A stretch of 64,000 nt of DNA from Brevundimonas sp. UBA7664 (lineage in GTDB: Bacteria; Pseudomonadota; Alphaproteobacteria; Caulobacterales; Caulobacteraceae): assembly GCF_002483305.1 (NCBI RefSeq), contig NZ_DLHQ01000050.1, forward strand, positions 35,899 through 99,898. Reading direction: 5' to 3'. The notes beneath the pieces were generated by a model. That model saw nothing but the letters and a program-made list of their open reading frames with translations. It searched no databases and had not been told where the DNA came from. Position 1 is the stretch's first letter; each line of letters starts with the position of its first letter. Shown here piece after piece: positions 50,901-59,226 of this stretch. The position numbers and the translations under genes were made by a program.

Positions 50901-52121
50901 GGTTCGACCCTGCTCGTAGATGTCGACTTCTCGACCGGCCAGAGCGACTCACTCGTCGTGGGATCGGCGTCCGGTTCGACCGAGGTCGTGGTCAACAATG
51001 TGGCGACCACCGACGGCTTCAGCCCTGGCTTCAGCTTCATCGAGTCAGACACTCCGTTGACGGGCGACGAGTTCTCCCTCGATGCATCGTCCCTCGGCAG
51101 CGGCTTCGTGGCGCTGGACCTGCAGTACGATCCGCTCACCAACAGCTTCGTGCTGGCGGCCCTGCCCAGCGACGACTCGGTTTCGATGTTGCGGTTGGGC
51201 GCTGCGGCCCAGGACTATGCGTCCAAGTCGGGCGAAGCCTGGACCTCGCGAATGGAAGACGTTCGCGACAGCAACTGGTCGGGTACCGGTCGTCGCGGGC
51301 GCACCGAGGCCTGGGGCCAGATCCTGCTCGGCGAGCGCGACCTCGAGCAGGCGGGCACGTTCGATCTGTTTGGTACTGTCGTGGCGCGCGACCTTTCGTC
51401 CGAAACCGAGTGGAGTGGCGCTCAGTTTGGTGTTGATCGGGCCCTGAACGTGGCAGGCGACAATCTGATCGTCGGCTTTACCGGCGGGTTCGGGGACTAT
51501 CGAATGGCTTTCGATCAGTCAGCCACCATCTTCCACCTGCGTGGCTTCAACTTCGGGGGCTATGGCGCCTGGCAGTTGGGCGGTCTCAACCTCAGCGGTC
51601 TTGCCAAACTGGACGTATTCGAGGCGACCGCCACACTGCGCGACCTGGGCGCTCGATCCGAGCTGGACGGCCACAGCGTGGATGTCCAGGTCGAGGCCGC
51701 CTATCGCCTGACGTTCGGCAACATGTTCTTCGAACCGGTCGCATCGCTTGATTATATCCGCGTTGACCTGGATCAGCTGGCCGTCGCCGGAGCCACGGCA
51801 GACTTCGAGACGGCGACCAGCCTGCGCGCCCGCGCTGGCGCCCGCTTCGGCGGAAAGACGATCGTGGGGGCCTACACCCTGACGCCGTCGGTCGGCGTGT
51901 TTGCCATTGAGGAGCTGGAGGGCGAGAACGAGATGCTCTTCTCCCTGAACGCCACCAGCTATTCCGTGGCGGACATCCCTTACGACACTCACGGTCGCGC
52001 CGACTTTGGCGTCGGCATTGATGGCCCTGCCGGCTTGCAGGCCTTCCTGAAGACCGAAATCGACTTCGGCGACGGAGCCGAGGGCGTCACAGCCCGTATC
52101 GGCGCACGCTGGAGCTGGTAG
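44946..52121 (+). CDS. giant repetitive autotransporter (type Va) adhesin-like protein
   Basis: A 2391-residue protein from ATG 44946, which has GGGGA five bases upstream; an ATG at 44934 has none. The signal region is long, with an extended Arg-rich n-region then MLAGLLTGTALGCSLMVAM and ATPALA before the cleavage site. Residues about 60-1900 are a passenger built of short beta-helix-type repeats of the form IDSGTISTSG or ITSDSITTTG alternating with GARGIG-like turns. Larger units recur at least four times. Residues about 1900-2100 form a non-repetitive tail, and about 2118-2391 the autotransporter barrel ending in ARIGARWSW with terminal aromatic. Such proteins act in adhesion or aggregation; the role here is unknown. 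Confidence 0.92.
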   Translation: MIIGTRGLSRLQLHGARAPRSRSMLAGLLTGTALGCSLMVAMATPALADNECGPAGATVVCPANTYNTGIRYANLAEALALNVPVGAFVNTTANYTAGIEVQGGNFDVSIFQRGPIRTSGLDAPGIYVETNAGNVTIDADDVATTGDYSTTSNFGAEGIFVYSNTGDVSVTARNVSVDGFATSALAVVVNNADIVFDIDAITSTSTNSATVFAQTQGSGDVTITSGSIDSRNQGIAVFGAGAGTVIVTSDSISIANSDAQGHFGIIMGVNAKDVIVDSGSISTTGLAARGIGITAASVDITSDSIVTTGGPTTTRASDGIAVIALTGDVTIDSGTISTSGLAARGVGATANLGSVDITSGSITTAGNGALGIQAFGSTGVTIDSGSISTSGTTNTGGGMTRQADAIWVTGGAGANFSITSDSITTTGVDARGIVVDDDGVVGYGVSNAAAGTGALVIDSGGITTGGFGARGMAISHAGAVDIVSGTIATEGDSASGITLFASADTVINSGTITTEGQDAFGIEVRGATGDVTITSDSVTTLGDYSNGLLVFADDGAVSITSGSVSTSGDGATGISVVTNSGAVTIDSGFVSTSGDYVYDERGAGEDRFAEGISVFTDTGAISITSDVVNVSGLYASGIVGITNNADITIDSGDINSTAIQSVVLYAQAGAGGDIVVDSDSITGISQAMSLVGVDDITVRSGSAATTGARGFGLFASTTSGVIDITSGSVSTEGIRGAGITGLASEGMVTIDSDAVSTTGAGALGIRANGRDGVTVTSGTITTIGGINTNVANTNTASSDGIFARSVLGDIIIDSGTINVSGLGAAGINAFANIGNVTVNSGSVTTAGDSTTATGVTFFTNGIYAQSSGGAGNVSVTSGSIDVSGARAWGLYARSFGGAVNVDSGSIITSGLSGRGIYAVGLTDVSVISDSIVTSGEKSSANANAADGIFAANQTGDITIDSGTIQTSGQGAVGIYANAPLGAVSIISDSISTAGDQAAGIWVQAPTGTISLVSGDIETDGSAADGIRIDGGAGDVSVTAETVNVAGLGAEAITITTTTGDITLDVGTLINTGAFDAGINRNASGIRVSSQGGAIEVTADWIELASIDAMGINADTQNADIAIYSGSIFGSGTAGALIEASTTGIGQILINSDSLAGSSFGINASADDQITINSGSITIDGSAATRPNSGILALSSGGSVIIDSGEIATTAPGGFGIMVLAGGDASITSGSISTASGAGLNYEGVLYTGNGLDITAAGDITIDSGSVSTTGLGSTGIFAQSFGGGVSITSDAVTTSGDSAAGILALASGDIVIDSGTVVTSGDFDFGYDFAAEGIYAESVSGAISITSDDVTVGGYATSAIVALTSDGAITVDSGSVVSTSTNSATVFVRARDSGAISISSDSLVSNNQGVVANGQDDVIINSEAMSIGVSETPEAGHLGISAVTTSGGIVINSGTLSTAGLRALGIGATASEGTVTVDSGSVITLGDGSRGISVGGRDGVTIISDSVSTSGGLSVVNPTLTRNSTGIFAMSQLGDVTVDSGSVITAGEGAYGINALANTGSVNVTSGAIATAGLDATGLSASSLISTTVVSGTISTTGDYGKGILADSLGAVSVTSESITTAGGVADGLVARGSTVMVDSGTIRTSGIPVGEGIAQEAHALTAFSSAGNATIISDSITTLGEYSLGIIGGATDGNLSITSGSITTAGLNSAAIVAFATRGNVAIDSGYITTSGTGGDGIQANIEGQLSILSDFIILSGNSSTGINVAAAGGLSIANGSIVSTGDFSVGIRASSPEAMTITTGDISMSGEGSIGVIVQNLNDLTLNVTGDVTSTESYAAYLTGEGAATINITAGSSLDGITGLYLNTTESSTINILGEIIGRGGLAMDINGAAVTINNNSNTIIGGVRLTDEADTFNNNGTWMAFGESDFGDGDDNIVNNGLFESAGGDVSIIGLETFRNEGVIDLRDGVLGNSADIGGAAYVGGAGSTLLVDVDFSTGQSDSLVVGSASGSTEVVVNNVATTDGFSPGFSFIESDTPLTGDEFSLDASSLGSGFVALDLQYDPLTNSFVLAALPSDDSVSMLRLGAAAQDYASKSGEAWTSRMEDVRDSNWSGTGRRGRTEAWGQILLGERDLEQAGTFDLFGTVVARDLSSETEWSGAQFGVDRALNVAGDNLIVGFTGGFGDYRMAFDQSATIFHLRGFNFGGYGAWQLGGLNLSGLAKLDVFEATATLRDLGARSELDGHSVDVQVEAAYRLTFGNMFFEPVASLDYIRVDLDQLAVAGATADFETATSLRARAGARFGGKTIVGAYTLTPSVGVFAIEELEGENEMLFSLNATSYSVADIPYDTHGRADFGVGIDGPAGLQAFLKTEIDFGDGAEGVTARIGARWSW

Positions 52122-52158
52122 TCTTCATCTGGTGCGAAATGGACTGAAGATTGAAGCA

Positions 52159-52187
52159 CGCCCCGGTCCAAGGACCGGGGCGTTTTT
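52159..52187 (+). terminator. intrinsic terminator of the autotransporter gene
   Basis: An 11-bp perfect stem, CGCCCCGGTCC (52159-52169) and GGACCGGGGCG (52172-52182), followed by TTTTT (52183-52187), 38 bp after the stop codon. The two-base apparent loop will open by a pair or two in practice. Confidence 0.88.
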
Positions 52188-52375
52188 CATTGCAGGCGCT
52201 GTCATGTCAGTCCATCGCCGATTTGTCCCACGCCAGCGGGCCGGAGAAGGTCGGTTCGTGGAATTGGGACTTAGGCGCAGATTCCAGGATTGCGAAAAAT
52301 CCGGATGAGTTTGAAGTGCCGGCGGAGGGCGGTCCTAAATAGCTGAGTTATAAGAGCAAAATTAGGCCGGGTGCG

Positions 52376-52465
52376 TGGCGGACAGAGAGGGATTCGAACC
52401 CTCGGTAGGCTTTCACCTACACACGCTTTCCAAGCGTGCGCGATCGACCACTCCGCCACCTGTCC
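52376..52465 (-). tRNA. tRNA-Ser (GGA anticodon)
   Basis: The minus strand folds as a class II tRNA of 90 nt including an encoded CCA. The acceptor stem pairs GGACAGG with TCTGTCC (one G-U), the anticodon loop is TTGGAAA giving anticodon GGA, a long variable arm (TAGGT/CCTA region) marks it as serine, and the T arm contains GGTTCGAATCC. It reads UCC/UCU serine codons. It is located between the autotransporter terminator and msrA. Confidence 0.95.
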
Positions 52466-52613
52466 GTTTCCACGACGCGCGTGAAGCCGCCGGAGGTCGA
52501 TCCGGCGGGAGGCGAGGCTGATAGAACAACGCGCCCCCCTCGGCAAGCGGCGGATGGCGCCCCATATGGAGGATTGATCGTCCGACCCACCGCGGCCCAA
52601 GAGAGTTCCCGCC

Positions 52614-53264
52614 ATGTTGTTCCAGAAATCCCCCGACCTGCCGACCGCCGCCGAGGCCCTGCCGGGCCGATCCTCGCCCCTGCCCACCGATGAGGTCCAC
52701 TACGTCTCCGGCCGACCCTTGAAGGGGCCGCATCCGGAGGGGTTCGAGACCGCGATGTTCGGCATGGGCTGTTTCTGGGGGGTGGAGCGCATTTTCTGGC
52801 AGCTGCCCGGGGTCTGGGTGACGTCGGTCGGCTATTCCGGCGGAATCACGCCCAACCCGACCTATGAGGAAACCTGCACCGGCAAGACCGGCCACGCCGA
52901 GGTCGTGCAGGTGGTCTTCAATCCGCACGAGATCCGCTACGGCGACCTGTTGAAGGCCTTTTGGGAGAACCACGATCCGACCCAGGGCATGCGCCAGGGC
53001 AATGACGTCGGCACCACCTACCGGTCGGCGATCTACTGGCTGGACGACGCCCAGAAGGCCGAGGCGGAGGCGTCGCGCGACGCCTACCAGGCCGCGCTGG
53101 CCAAGGCGGGCCGGGGGACGATCACGACGGAGATCGCGCCCGCCGGTCCCTACTATTTCGCCGAGGACTATCACCAGGGCTATCTGGCCAAGAATCCGGC
53201 CGGCTACTGCGGGATTGGCGGAACCGGCGTCGTCTGTCCGATCGGTGTGGGCGTGGAGGCCTGA
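52614..53264 (+). CDS. msrA: peptide-methionine (S)-S-oxide reductase MsrA
   Basis: A 216-residue MsrA that repairs oxidised methionine. The catalytic cysteine is in FGMGCFWGVER near residue 53; the substrate-pocket blocks GYSGGITPNPTYEETCTG and FWENHDPTQG, and a C-terminal Cys in GYCGIGGTG are present. Length is normal; no signal peptide, so it is cytoplasmic. It is followed 2 bp later by a YjbR-like gene on the same strand, suggesting co-transcription. Confidence 0.95.
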   Translation: MLFQKSPDLPTAAEALPGRSSPLPTDEVHYVSGRPLKGPHPEGFETAMFGMGCFWGVERIFWQLPGVWVTSVGYSGGITPNPTYEETCTGKTGHAEVVQVVFNPHEIRYGDLLKAFWENHDPTQGMRQGNDVGTTYRSAIYWLDDAQKAEAEASRDAYQAALAKAGRGTITTEIAPAGPYYFAEDYHQGYLAKNPAGYCGIGGTGVVCPIGVGVEA

Positions 53265-53266
53265 TC

Positions 53267-53608
53267 ATGGATCGCGGCGGGGTCGGCAGGGTCTGCCTGG
53301 CGCTGCCCGCCGCGAGGCTGGACCATCCGTTCGGGGACCACCATGACGCCTACCGCGTGGGCGGCAAGATGTTCTGCATGGTCGGCGAGCGCGGCGGCAT
53401 CTCGTTCAAGGTTTCCGACATCGCCTATGAGGTGCTGACCGAAAGCGGTCACGCCCGCCCTGCGCCCTATATGGCGCGGAACCGGTGGGTGAACCTGCCG
53501 CAGATCGACGACTGGGCCGATGAGGAGCTGGCCGAACATCTGTTCATCGCCCACGGCATCGTGGCGTCGAAACTGACGAAGAAGGCGCGGGCGGCGCTGG
53601 GCCTCTAG
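53267..53608 (+). CDS. MmcQ/YjbR-family protein
   Basis: A 113-residue protein of the MmcQ/YjbR family: FGDHHDAYRVGGKMFCMV, then PAPYMARNRWVNLP and SKLTKKARAALGL. These small proteins have a CyaY-like fold and are annotated as DNA-binding by similarity. It begins 2 bp after msrA and its stop overlaps the convergent DUF885 gene by four bases. Confidence 0.82.
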   Translation: MDRGGVGRVCLALPAARLDHPFGDHHDAYRVGGKMFCMVGERGGISFKVSDIAYEVLTESGHARPAPYMARNRWVNLPQIDDWADEELAEHLFIAHGIVASKLTKKARAALGL

Positions 53609-55404
53609 TCCGTGGGCCGCGCCTTCTCCTCCGCGATCCAGCGGTCCATCCGCTCATCCAGCAGGGCCATGGGCAGGGGGCCGTCGACCAGCAGGGCGTC
53701 GTGGAACCGGCGCACGTCGAAACGGTCGCCCAGTTCGGCCTGAGCCCGCGTCCGGATCGCGCGCAGGCGGATCTCGCCGATCTTGTAGGCCGTGGCCTGG
53801 CCGGGCCAGCCGATGTAGCGCTGCAGTTCGGTCTCTATGTTCAGCGGGGCGAGGGCCGAGTTGTCGCGGAAACAGGCGCGGGCCTGTTCGATGTCCCAGC
53901 CCATCCAGTGAATGCCGGTGTCCGACACCAGCCGGCAGGCGCGCCACATCTCGTAGCTGAGGCGGCCGAACCGCTCATAGGGGGTGCGGTAGAAGCCCAT
54001 CTCCTCGCCGAGGAATTCGGCGTACAGACCCCAGCCCTCGACGAAGGCGGTGACGTCGACGCTGCGGCGGAAATAGGGGCCCGCCTCGGCCTCCTGCTGC
54101 AGGGCGATCTGCAGATGGTGGCCAGGCACCGCCTCGTGCAGGGTCAGGGCCGGCAGCTCGTACAGGCCACGCTGGTCGAGGCTGGAGGTGTTGACCATAT
54201 AGCCGCCGGCGACGCCGTTCTCCAGCGAGCCGCCGTTGTAGCGGCCGGTGGTGTAGTTGGCTTCGATCTCGCGCGGCACCGGGCGCACGCCATAGGGCAG
54301 GCGGGGCAGGGTCCCGAACAGGGCCGGCAGGCCGTCGTCGGCGCGCTTGGCCATTTCCGAGGCCTTCTCCAGCAGCTGTTCGCGCGTGCTGGCGTAGAAT
54401 TGGGGGTCGGTCCGCAGAAAGGTGAGGAAGGACGCGAAATCGCCGGTCCAGCCGGCGGCGCGCAACTCGGTGTCCATGCGGGCGCGGATGCGGGCGACCT
54501 CCTGCTGGCCGATGGCGTGAACCTCGTCCGGCGTCAGCTCGGTGGTGGTGAAGCCGCGGACCAACCAGGCGTACAGTTCACGCCCGCCAGGCCTGTGGAC
54601 CAGGCCGAGGGTCTCGGGCGCGCGGGGCAGATAGTCTTCGCGCAGGAAACGCGCCCATTCGCGCCGCTGCGGCATGACTCCGTCGGCCACGACCCGGGCG
54701 GCGCGTTCGCGCAGGGCCGCCTGCTGTGCTGCGGGGATTGAGGCCGGCAGGGTCGCGAACGGCCGCAACAGGGGGTCAGCCCCCGGGTCGAGCGCCGCCT
54801 CGGGCTCGATCAGGGTGAGGGCGTTCTCGACGATGGAGCGGGGTTGGACCAGGCCGGTGTCGAGGCCCCGCTGGGCGTTGGCCAACTGGTCGGCATAGAC
54901 CTTGGGCATGGCTTCCAGCCGGGCGATCCAGGCCTCGGCGTCGGCGGCGCTGGCGATACGGGTGATGCTGGCGACATAGGCCAGACCCTGGCCGGGCCCG
55001 CCTTCGGAGTTGAAGGCCTCGATGCGGCCGGTGTCGAGCGGGATGCGGGCGCGCGACCGCTGAACGACGTACGCCATGAAGGCGTGGTTCAGCCGGTCAT
55101 CGTCGCTCAAACCGTCGGGGTCGATCGCCGCCAGACGGTCAGCGAAGCCCTTCAGCACCGGTTCCTGCGCCTCCTCGAAGGCCCGCGAGGCGTCGGACAG
55201 GCGCGACAGGGCGGCGCGGTCGCCTTCCATGCCTGCCGTGACCGGCTCCACCGAACGGAGCCAAGTTTCATAGTCGGCGAGAACCGAGGCCAGCGCGGGG
55301 TTCTCGGCATTCCGCACGGCGGTGGGCGGGGTCGTCTGGGCCGTGACGGGTGAACCGGCGGCGGCGAACAGGGCGATGGCGCCGGCGGCGATGACGAACT
55401 TCAT
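53605..55404 (-). CDS. DUF885-family exported peptidase-like protein
   Basis: A 599-residue protein with a signal peptide (MKFVIAAGAIALFAAAG, cleaved near TAQ). The DUF885 core has LTLHEAVPGHHLQIALQQE with the HExxGHH zinc motif, a downstream glutamate region (FVEGWGLYAEFLGEE), and QATAYKIGEIRL. The family is related to carboxypeptidase-like M3/M32 metallopeptidases and is probably periplasmic. GGGAGG lies upstream of ATG 55404. It is followed on the same strand by three paralogous small exported genes upstream of it in transcription order. Confidence 0.88.
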   Translation of the reverse strand: MKFVIAAGAIALFAAAGSPVTAQTTPPTAVRNAENPALASVLADYETWLRSVEPVTAGMEGDRAALSRLSDASRAFEEAQEPVLKGFADRLAAIDPDGLSDDDRLNHAFMAYVVQRSRARIPLDTGRIEAFNSEGGPGQGLAYVASITRIASAADAEAWIARLEAMPKVYADQLANAQRGLDTGLVQPRSIVENALTLIEPEAALDPGADPLLRPFATLPASIPAAQQAALRERAARVVADGVMPQRREWARFLREDYLPRAPETLGLVHRPGGRELYAWLVRGFTTTELTPDEVHAIGQQEVARIRARMDTELRAAGWTGDFASFLTFLRTDPQFYASTREQLLEKASEMAKRADDGLPALFGTLPRLPYGVRPVPREIEANYTTGRYNGGSLENGVAGGYMVNTSSLDQRGLYELPALTLHEAVPGHHLQIALQQEAEAGPYFRRSVDVTAFVEGWGLYAEFLGEEMGFYRTPYERFGRLSYEMWRACRLVSDTGIHWMGWDIEQARACFRDNSALAPLNIETELQRYIGWPGQATAYKIGEIRLRAIRTRAQAELGDRFDVRRFHDALLVDGPLPMALLDERMDRWIAEEKARPTD

Positions 55405-55453
55405 GAGGTCCCTCCCAGGTCGGGCGGGACTGCACCGGAGCGGCGGCGTCGCG

Positions 55454-55960
55454 TCAACCGCAGAAGGCGAAGAACCGCTCGATATTGGGTCGGGATTCAG
55501 GATGGGGCGCGTAGGCCTCACGCTCCCCGTCCTGCCACAGGGCCATCCAGCCCAGCCGGCGGAAGCGCTGGAACACGGGGGCGGCCGCGGCGGCGGCGGC
55601 GGTGAGCAGGACGCCGTCGTGCAGTTCGGACGGTTCGGACAGGGCCGGGAATCGTTCGGTTTCGCCGCCGGCCTCGACAAGGATCTCGGGCTTCGCTTCC
55701 GGCCCTCCGATCGCGCTCAACATCAGCCGCCCGCTGCCCGCCCGGCAATCGAGGCCCAGTCGGAGGTCATCGCTCTCGGCCAGTCCATAGACCAGCCGGG
55801 CCTCGCCATCGTCCAGATGGTAGAACCAGTCGTAGCCATCGACCGGCGCGGGCGCGCTGCTCACAGCCTCCGGAGGCGTCGTCGTCGGAGCCTCTACCGT
55901 GGCGCAGGCTGCTGCGCCAAGCGACAGGCCGGTTAGAACAATCAGGACTCGCGCGTGCAT
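55454..55960 (-). CDS. exported small protein, tandem paralogue C, lipoprotein-like
   Basis: A 168-residue exported protein with a lipoprotein-like signal (LIVLTGLSLGAAAC). The mature part shares a layout with the two genes upstream: WFYHLDD, then ARLVYGLAESDDLRLGLDC, a middle strand region, and a tail ending NIERFFAFCG. I do not recognise the family. The ATG 55960 has GAGAGG upstream. The three genes (55454, 55987, 56454) lie head to tail and read toward the DUF885 gene. Confidence 0.7.
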   Translation of the reverse strand: MHARVLIVLTGLSLGAAACATVEAPTTTPPEAVSSAPAPVDGYDWFYHLDDGEARLVYGLAESDDLRLGLDCRAGSGRLMLSAIGGPEAKPEILVEAGGETERFPALSEPSELHDGVLLTAAAAAAAPVFQRFRRLGWMALWQDGEREAYAPHPESRPNIERFFAFCG

Positions 55961-55986
55961 CGACCTCTCCCGATCGGTTCAGCCGA

Positions 55987-56415
55987 TCAGCCAGAGCACA
56001 GTTCCGCGAAGCGGCGCAGCTTGGCAAGGTGCGCGGCGGGAACCTCGACCGGGCGGCGCTCATCGCCGACCGCGATCGCCAGCTTTCCGTCCACCGTAAA
56101 AGCCGCGAACACCGGGTGGTCAGTCCGCAGGGCGAGCTTGGAAGCGCCGGCCCGCGCCGTCTCCGCCTCGGCGACGGCGGACGCCTCGCCGGCGGTGACC
56201 CGCGCCATCCCCGTCAGCGGCGCGCCGCCATAGAGGCTCACCAGAGCCACACTGGTTCCCGGATCACACTCAAGGGTGGCGCGCAGACTGGCGGTGTCGG
56301 GCACTTCATTGGCGAGCACCACGGGCGTTGTGTCGGCATACAGCGTCCACGTCCAAGCGGGTTCCGGCGGCGAAGTCTGCGTGGCCAGGGCCGCGATGAT
56401 GAACAAGGCGATCAT
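55987..56415 (-). CDS. exported small protein, tandem paralogue B
   Basis: A 142-residue protein with a short hydrophobic start (MIALFIIAALATQ). It shares the paralogue pattern: WTWTLYADT, LRATLECDPGTSVALVSLYG, and a tail ending LRRFAELCSG. Its core is the most diverged of the three, lacking the YG-A-SD block. It is 38 bp after copy A and 26 bp before copy C. Function unknown. Confidence 0.65.
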   Translation of the reverse strand: MIALFIIAALATQTSPPEPAWTWTLYADTTPVVLANEVPDTASLRATLECDPGTSVALVSLYGGAPLTGMARVTAGEASAVAEAETARAGASKLALRTDHPVFAAFTVDGKLAIAVGDERRPVEVPAAHLAKLRRFAELCSG

Positions 56416-56453
56416 GGCTCAGCCCCCACCGATTGGTCCGTCCACTGTTGTGG

Positions 56454-56921
56454 TCAGACGCGGTCGGAACCGCAATAGGCGAAAAAGTCGCCGATTAGGC
56501 GGCGCTCGTCCGGGGTGGCGGACAGTTCGAACTGTCCGGCCTCGGCCGTGACCGCCAGTTTGCCGCTTCGGGCCAGCTGCTGCATGGCCGGATCGCGCAC
56601 CGAGATCCGCGTCTCGTCAACCATGCCGCCGCTGAGCGGATCAATCGCCGCCGACATCGATGCCTTGATCAGGCGCCGGCTCGCCGGCTGGACGTCGCCA
56701 TAGACCGTCGCCCGGGCCTGTCCCGGCTCGCAGGTCATCATCAGGGCCAGTTGATCGGAGTTGGCCACGCCATAGGCGAGTTTCGCCAGCGAACCTTCCT
56801 GGCTCAGGTGCCAGCCCATCGGAGCCAGGCCGACATGCGCATCCGCATCCGTCGCCTGCGAGCGGGCAGCGAAGGCGATGAGCCCGAGGGCGGCTACGGC
56901 GGGAATGGCGATCTTCAGCAT
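56454..56921 (-). CDS. exported small protein, tandem paralogue A
   Basis: A 155-residue exported protein from ATG 56921 with AAGG upstream and an N-terminal signal (LKIAIPAVAALGLIAFAAR). The core LAYGVANSDQLALMMTCEPG closely parallels copy C, and the tail ends LIGDFFAYCG. First gene of the three-gene tandem set, divergent context upstream is the flgH end. The common pattern is an immunoglobulin- or beta-sandwich-like strand series with one conserved Cys in the core and one before the final Gly. Function unknown. Confidence 0.7.
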   Translation of the reverse strand: MLKIAIPAVAALGLIAFAARSQATDADAHVGLAPMGWHLSQEGSLAKLAYGVANSDQLALMMTCEPGQARATVYGDVQPASRRLIKASMSAAIDPLSGGMVDETRISVRDPAMQQLARSGKLAVTAEAGQFELSATPDERRLIGDFFAYCGSDRV

Positions 56922-57070
56922 GAGGAACCTTCTCGTCTGGTTCCGAAACGCCACATCCCGTTAACGGTTCACGGCTCCGCTTGGACGCCCCTGACCGCAT
57001 CCCGACGTGTGGCGAATTTATCGCGCGTTCGGCGAACGGCCCTTTTCCCCTGACTGAGGCGAAGCGCCGC

Positions 57071-57805
57071 CTAGAAGGGGCTGAAGCGCTCCACCAGCGA
57101 CTGCGCCGCGGGCGCGCCCTGGATCCGGCTGATATCGCCGCGGCCACCATAGCTGATGCGAGCCTCGGCGATCTGGGTGTGGGCGATGGTGTTGGCCGAA
57201 CTGATGTCCTCGGGCCGCACGATGCCGGCGACGGTCAGTTCGCGGACCTCCCGGTTGGTGCGCACTTCCTGCCGACCCTGGATGACCAGATTGCCGTTGG
57301 CCATCACGTCGGTGACGACCGCCGCTATGGTCAGGCTGACCTTTTCGGAGCGGTTCACCGAACCGGTCCCGTTCGAGTTCGATTCGCCCTCCAGCCCGAC
57401 CAGGTTTTGCGGATCGAAGCCGCCGGGGAAGGCCCGGCCGAGGCTGTTCTCGAGGCCGAAGAAATTACTGATCCCGCCCGAGATGTCGTTGGACCGACTG
57501 CGGGCCGTGGAGTTCTGGGTCTGGGCGCGGTCGTCGATATCGATATTGACCGTGACGATATCGCCGATGCGGCGCGCGCGCTGGTCGCCGAAGAAGGTCC
57601 GGGCGCCGGTACGCCACAGGCTGTTGGCGCTGGCGGCGCGGTCGGCATGTTGCTGCTCCGGCGACGGCAGGTAGGTCTGGCTGGTCGGTATCAGGGCGGC
57701 CGGGTAGCCGATCGGGGCCAGTTCCGGACCGCGCACGGCCTCCATGGCGGTGGAGCAGGCGCCAAGCGAAAGGGCCGCAGCGGTGACGATCAGAACGGTA
57801 CGCAT
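57071..57805 (-). CDS. flgH: flagellar L-ring protein FlgH
   Basis: A 244-residue lipoprotein (LSLGACST lipobox, Cys17) forming the outer-membrane L ring of the flagellar basal body. FlgH signatures include DQRARRIGDIVTVNIDIDD and ANGNLVIQGRQEVRTNREV with RELTVAGIVRPEDI. It is the last gene of the flgF-flgG-flgA-flgH operon, 14 bp after flgA. Confidence 0.96.
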   Translation of the reverse strand: MRTVLIVTAAALSLGACSTAMEAVRGPELAPIGYPAALIPTSQTYLPSPEQQHADRAASANSLWRTGARTFFGDQRARRIGDIVTVNIDIDDRAQTQNSTARSRSNDISGGISNFFGLENSLGRAFPGGFDPQNLVGLEGESNSNGTGSVNRSEKVSLTIAAVVTDVMANGNLVIQGRQEVRTNREVRELTVAGIVRPEDISSANTIAHTQIAEARISYGGRGDISRIQGAPAAQSLVERFSPF

Positions 57806-57819
57806 GGACCTGTATCTCT

Positions 57820-58421
57820 CTATCGGGCGGTGAGTTGCTGGGAGGCGCGGGCTTCCTGGCCGGCGAGAGCCTGACCGGGGCCGATGGCCACGGTGTCGAT
57901 GGTGCGGCCGGACTGCAGATTGCGAACCGCCAGACGTTGGCCGGCGGCGGCATTGCCCTCGGCGCGGCCGGTGATGGTCAGGCGGACGCCGCCCACCTCA
58001 TAGGCGACCTCGACCATGTCGTTGCGGCTGATGACACGGTCGGCATAGGCGGCCCGGACAGACCGCGGAGGGGCGGCGCTGACAGGCGCCTGGTCGGCGG
58101 CGGCAGAGGATGGCGGGGCAGGGGAGGCCGCGGATGGCGCCGCCGCGGTGCTACGCACCACCACCCGGCGCAACCCGGCCGGATTTGCCCAGTCGAGTCC
58201 GGACTGGCGCGCCAGACTCTGAAGCTGCCCGGCCTCGAAGACGATGGAGGGGCCTGCGCGCGAGCCGATCACGACATCCGAGGCCGCGCCAGCGCCGTCG
58301 AACACGTCGCCCAGGGTCACGCGTCCGTCGCTGTCGACCGGATTGGCCTTCAGGGTCACCGGGCCGGCCGTGGCGGCGCCCGCCGTCAGCAGGGCGGCGA
58401 TCGCGCCGAGGATCAGGGACC

Positions 58422-58425
<4 letters not shown>
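57820..58425 (-). CDS. flgA: flagellar P-ring assembly chaperone FlgA
   Basis: A 201-residue periplasmic protein with a signal peptide (LGAIAALLTAGAATA). The C-terminal SAF-type domain (DRVISRNDMVEVAYEVGG, RLTITGRAEGNAAAGQRLAV, RNLQSGRTIDTVAIGPG) is that of FlgA, the chaperone for FlgI P-ring assembly. An Ala/Pro-rich linker separates the halves. The start overlaps the flgG stop. Confidence 0.93.
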
Positions 58426-59210
<785 letters not shown>

Positions 59211-59226
59211 GTCTCAGTCTCCCTTT

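Noticed and set aside
44946..52121. Repeats that might suggest a CRISPR array
   Set aside because: The repeats are in frame, code for a periodic protein and vary in sequence; there are no constant direct repeats with unique spacers.
52205..52309. Short frame between the autotransporter terminator and the tRNA
   Set aside because: 34 codons, Arg-rich, no ribosome site and no recognisable similarity.
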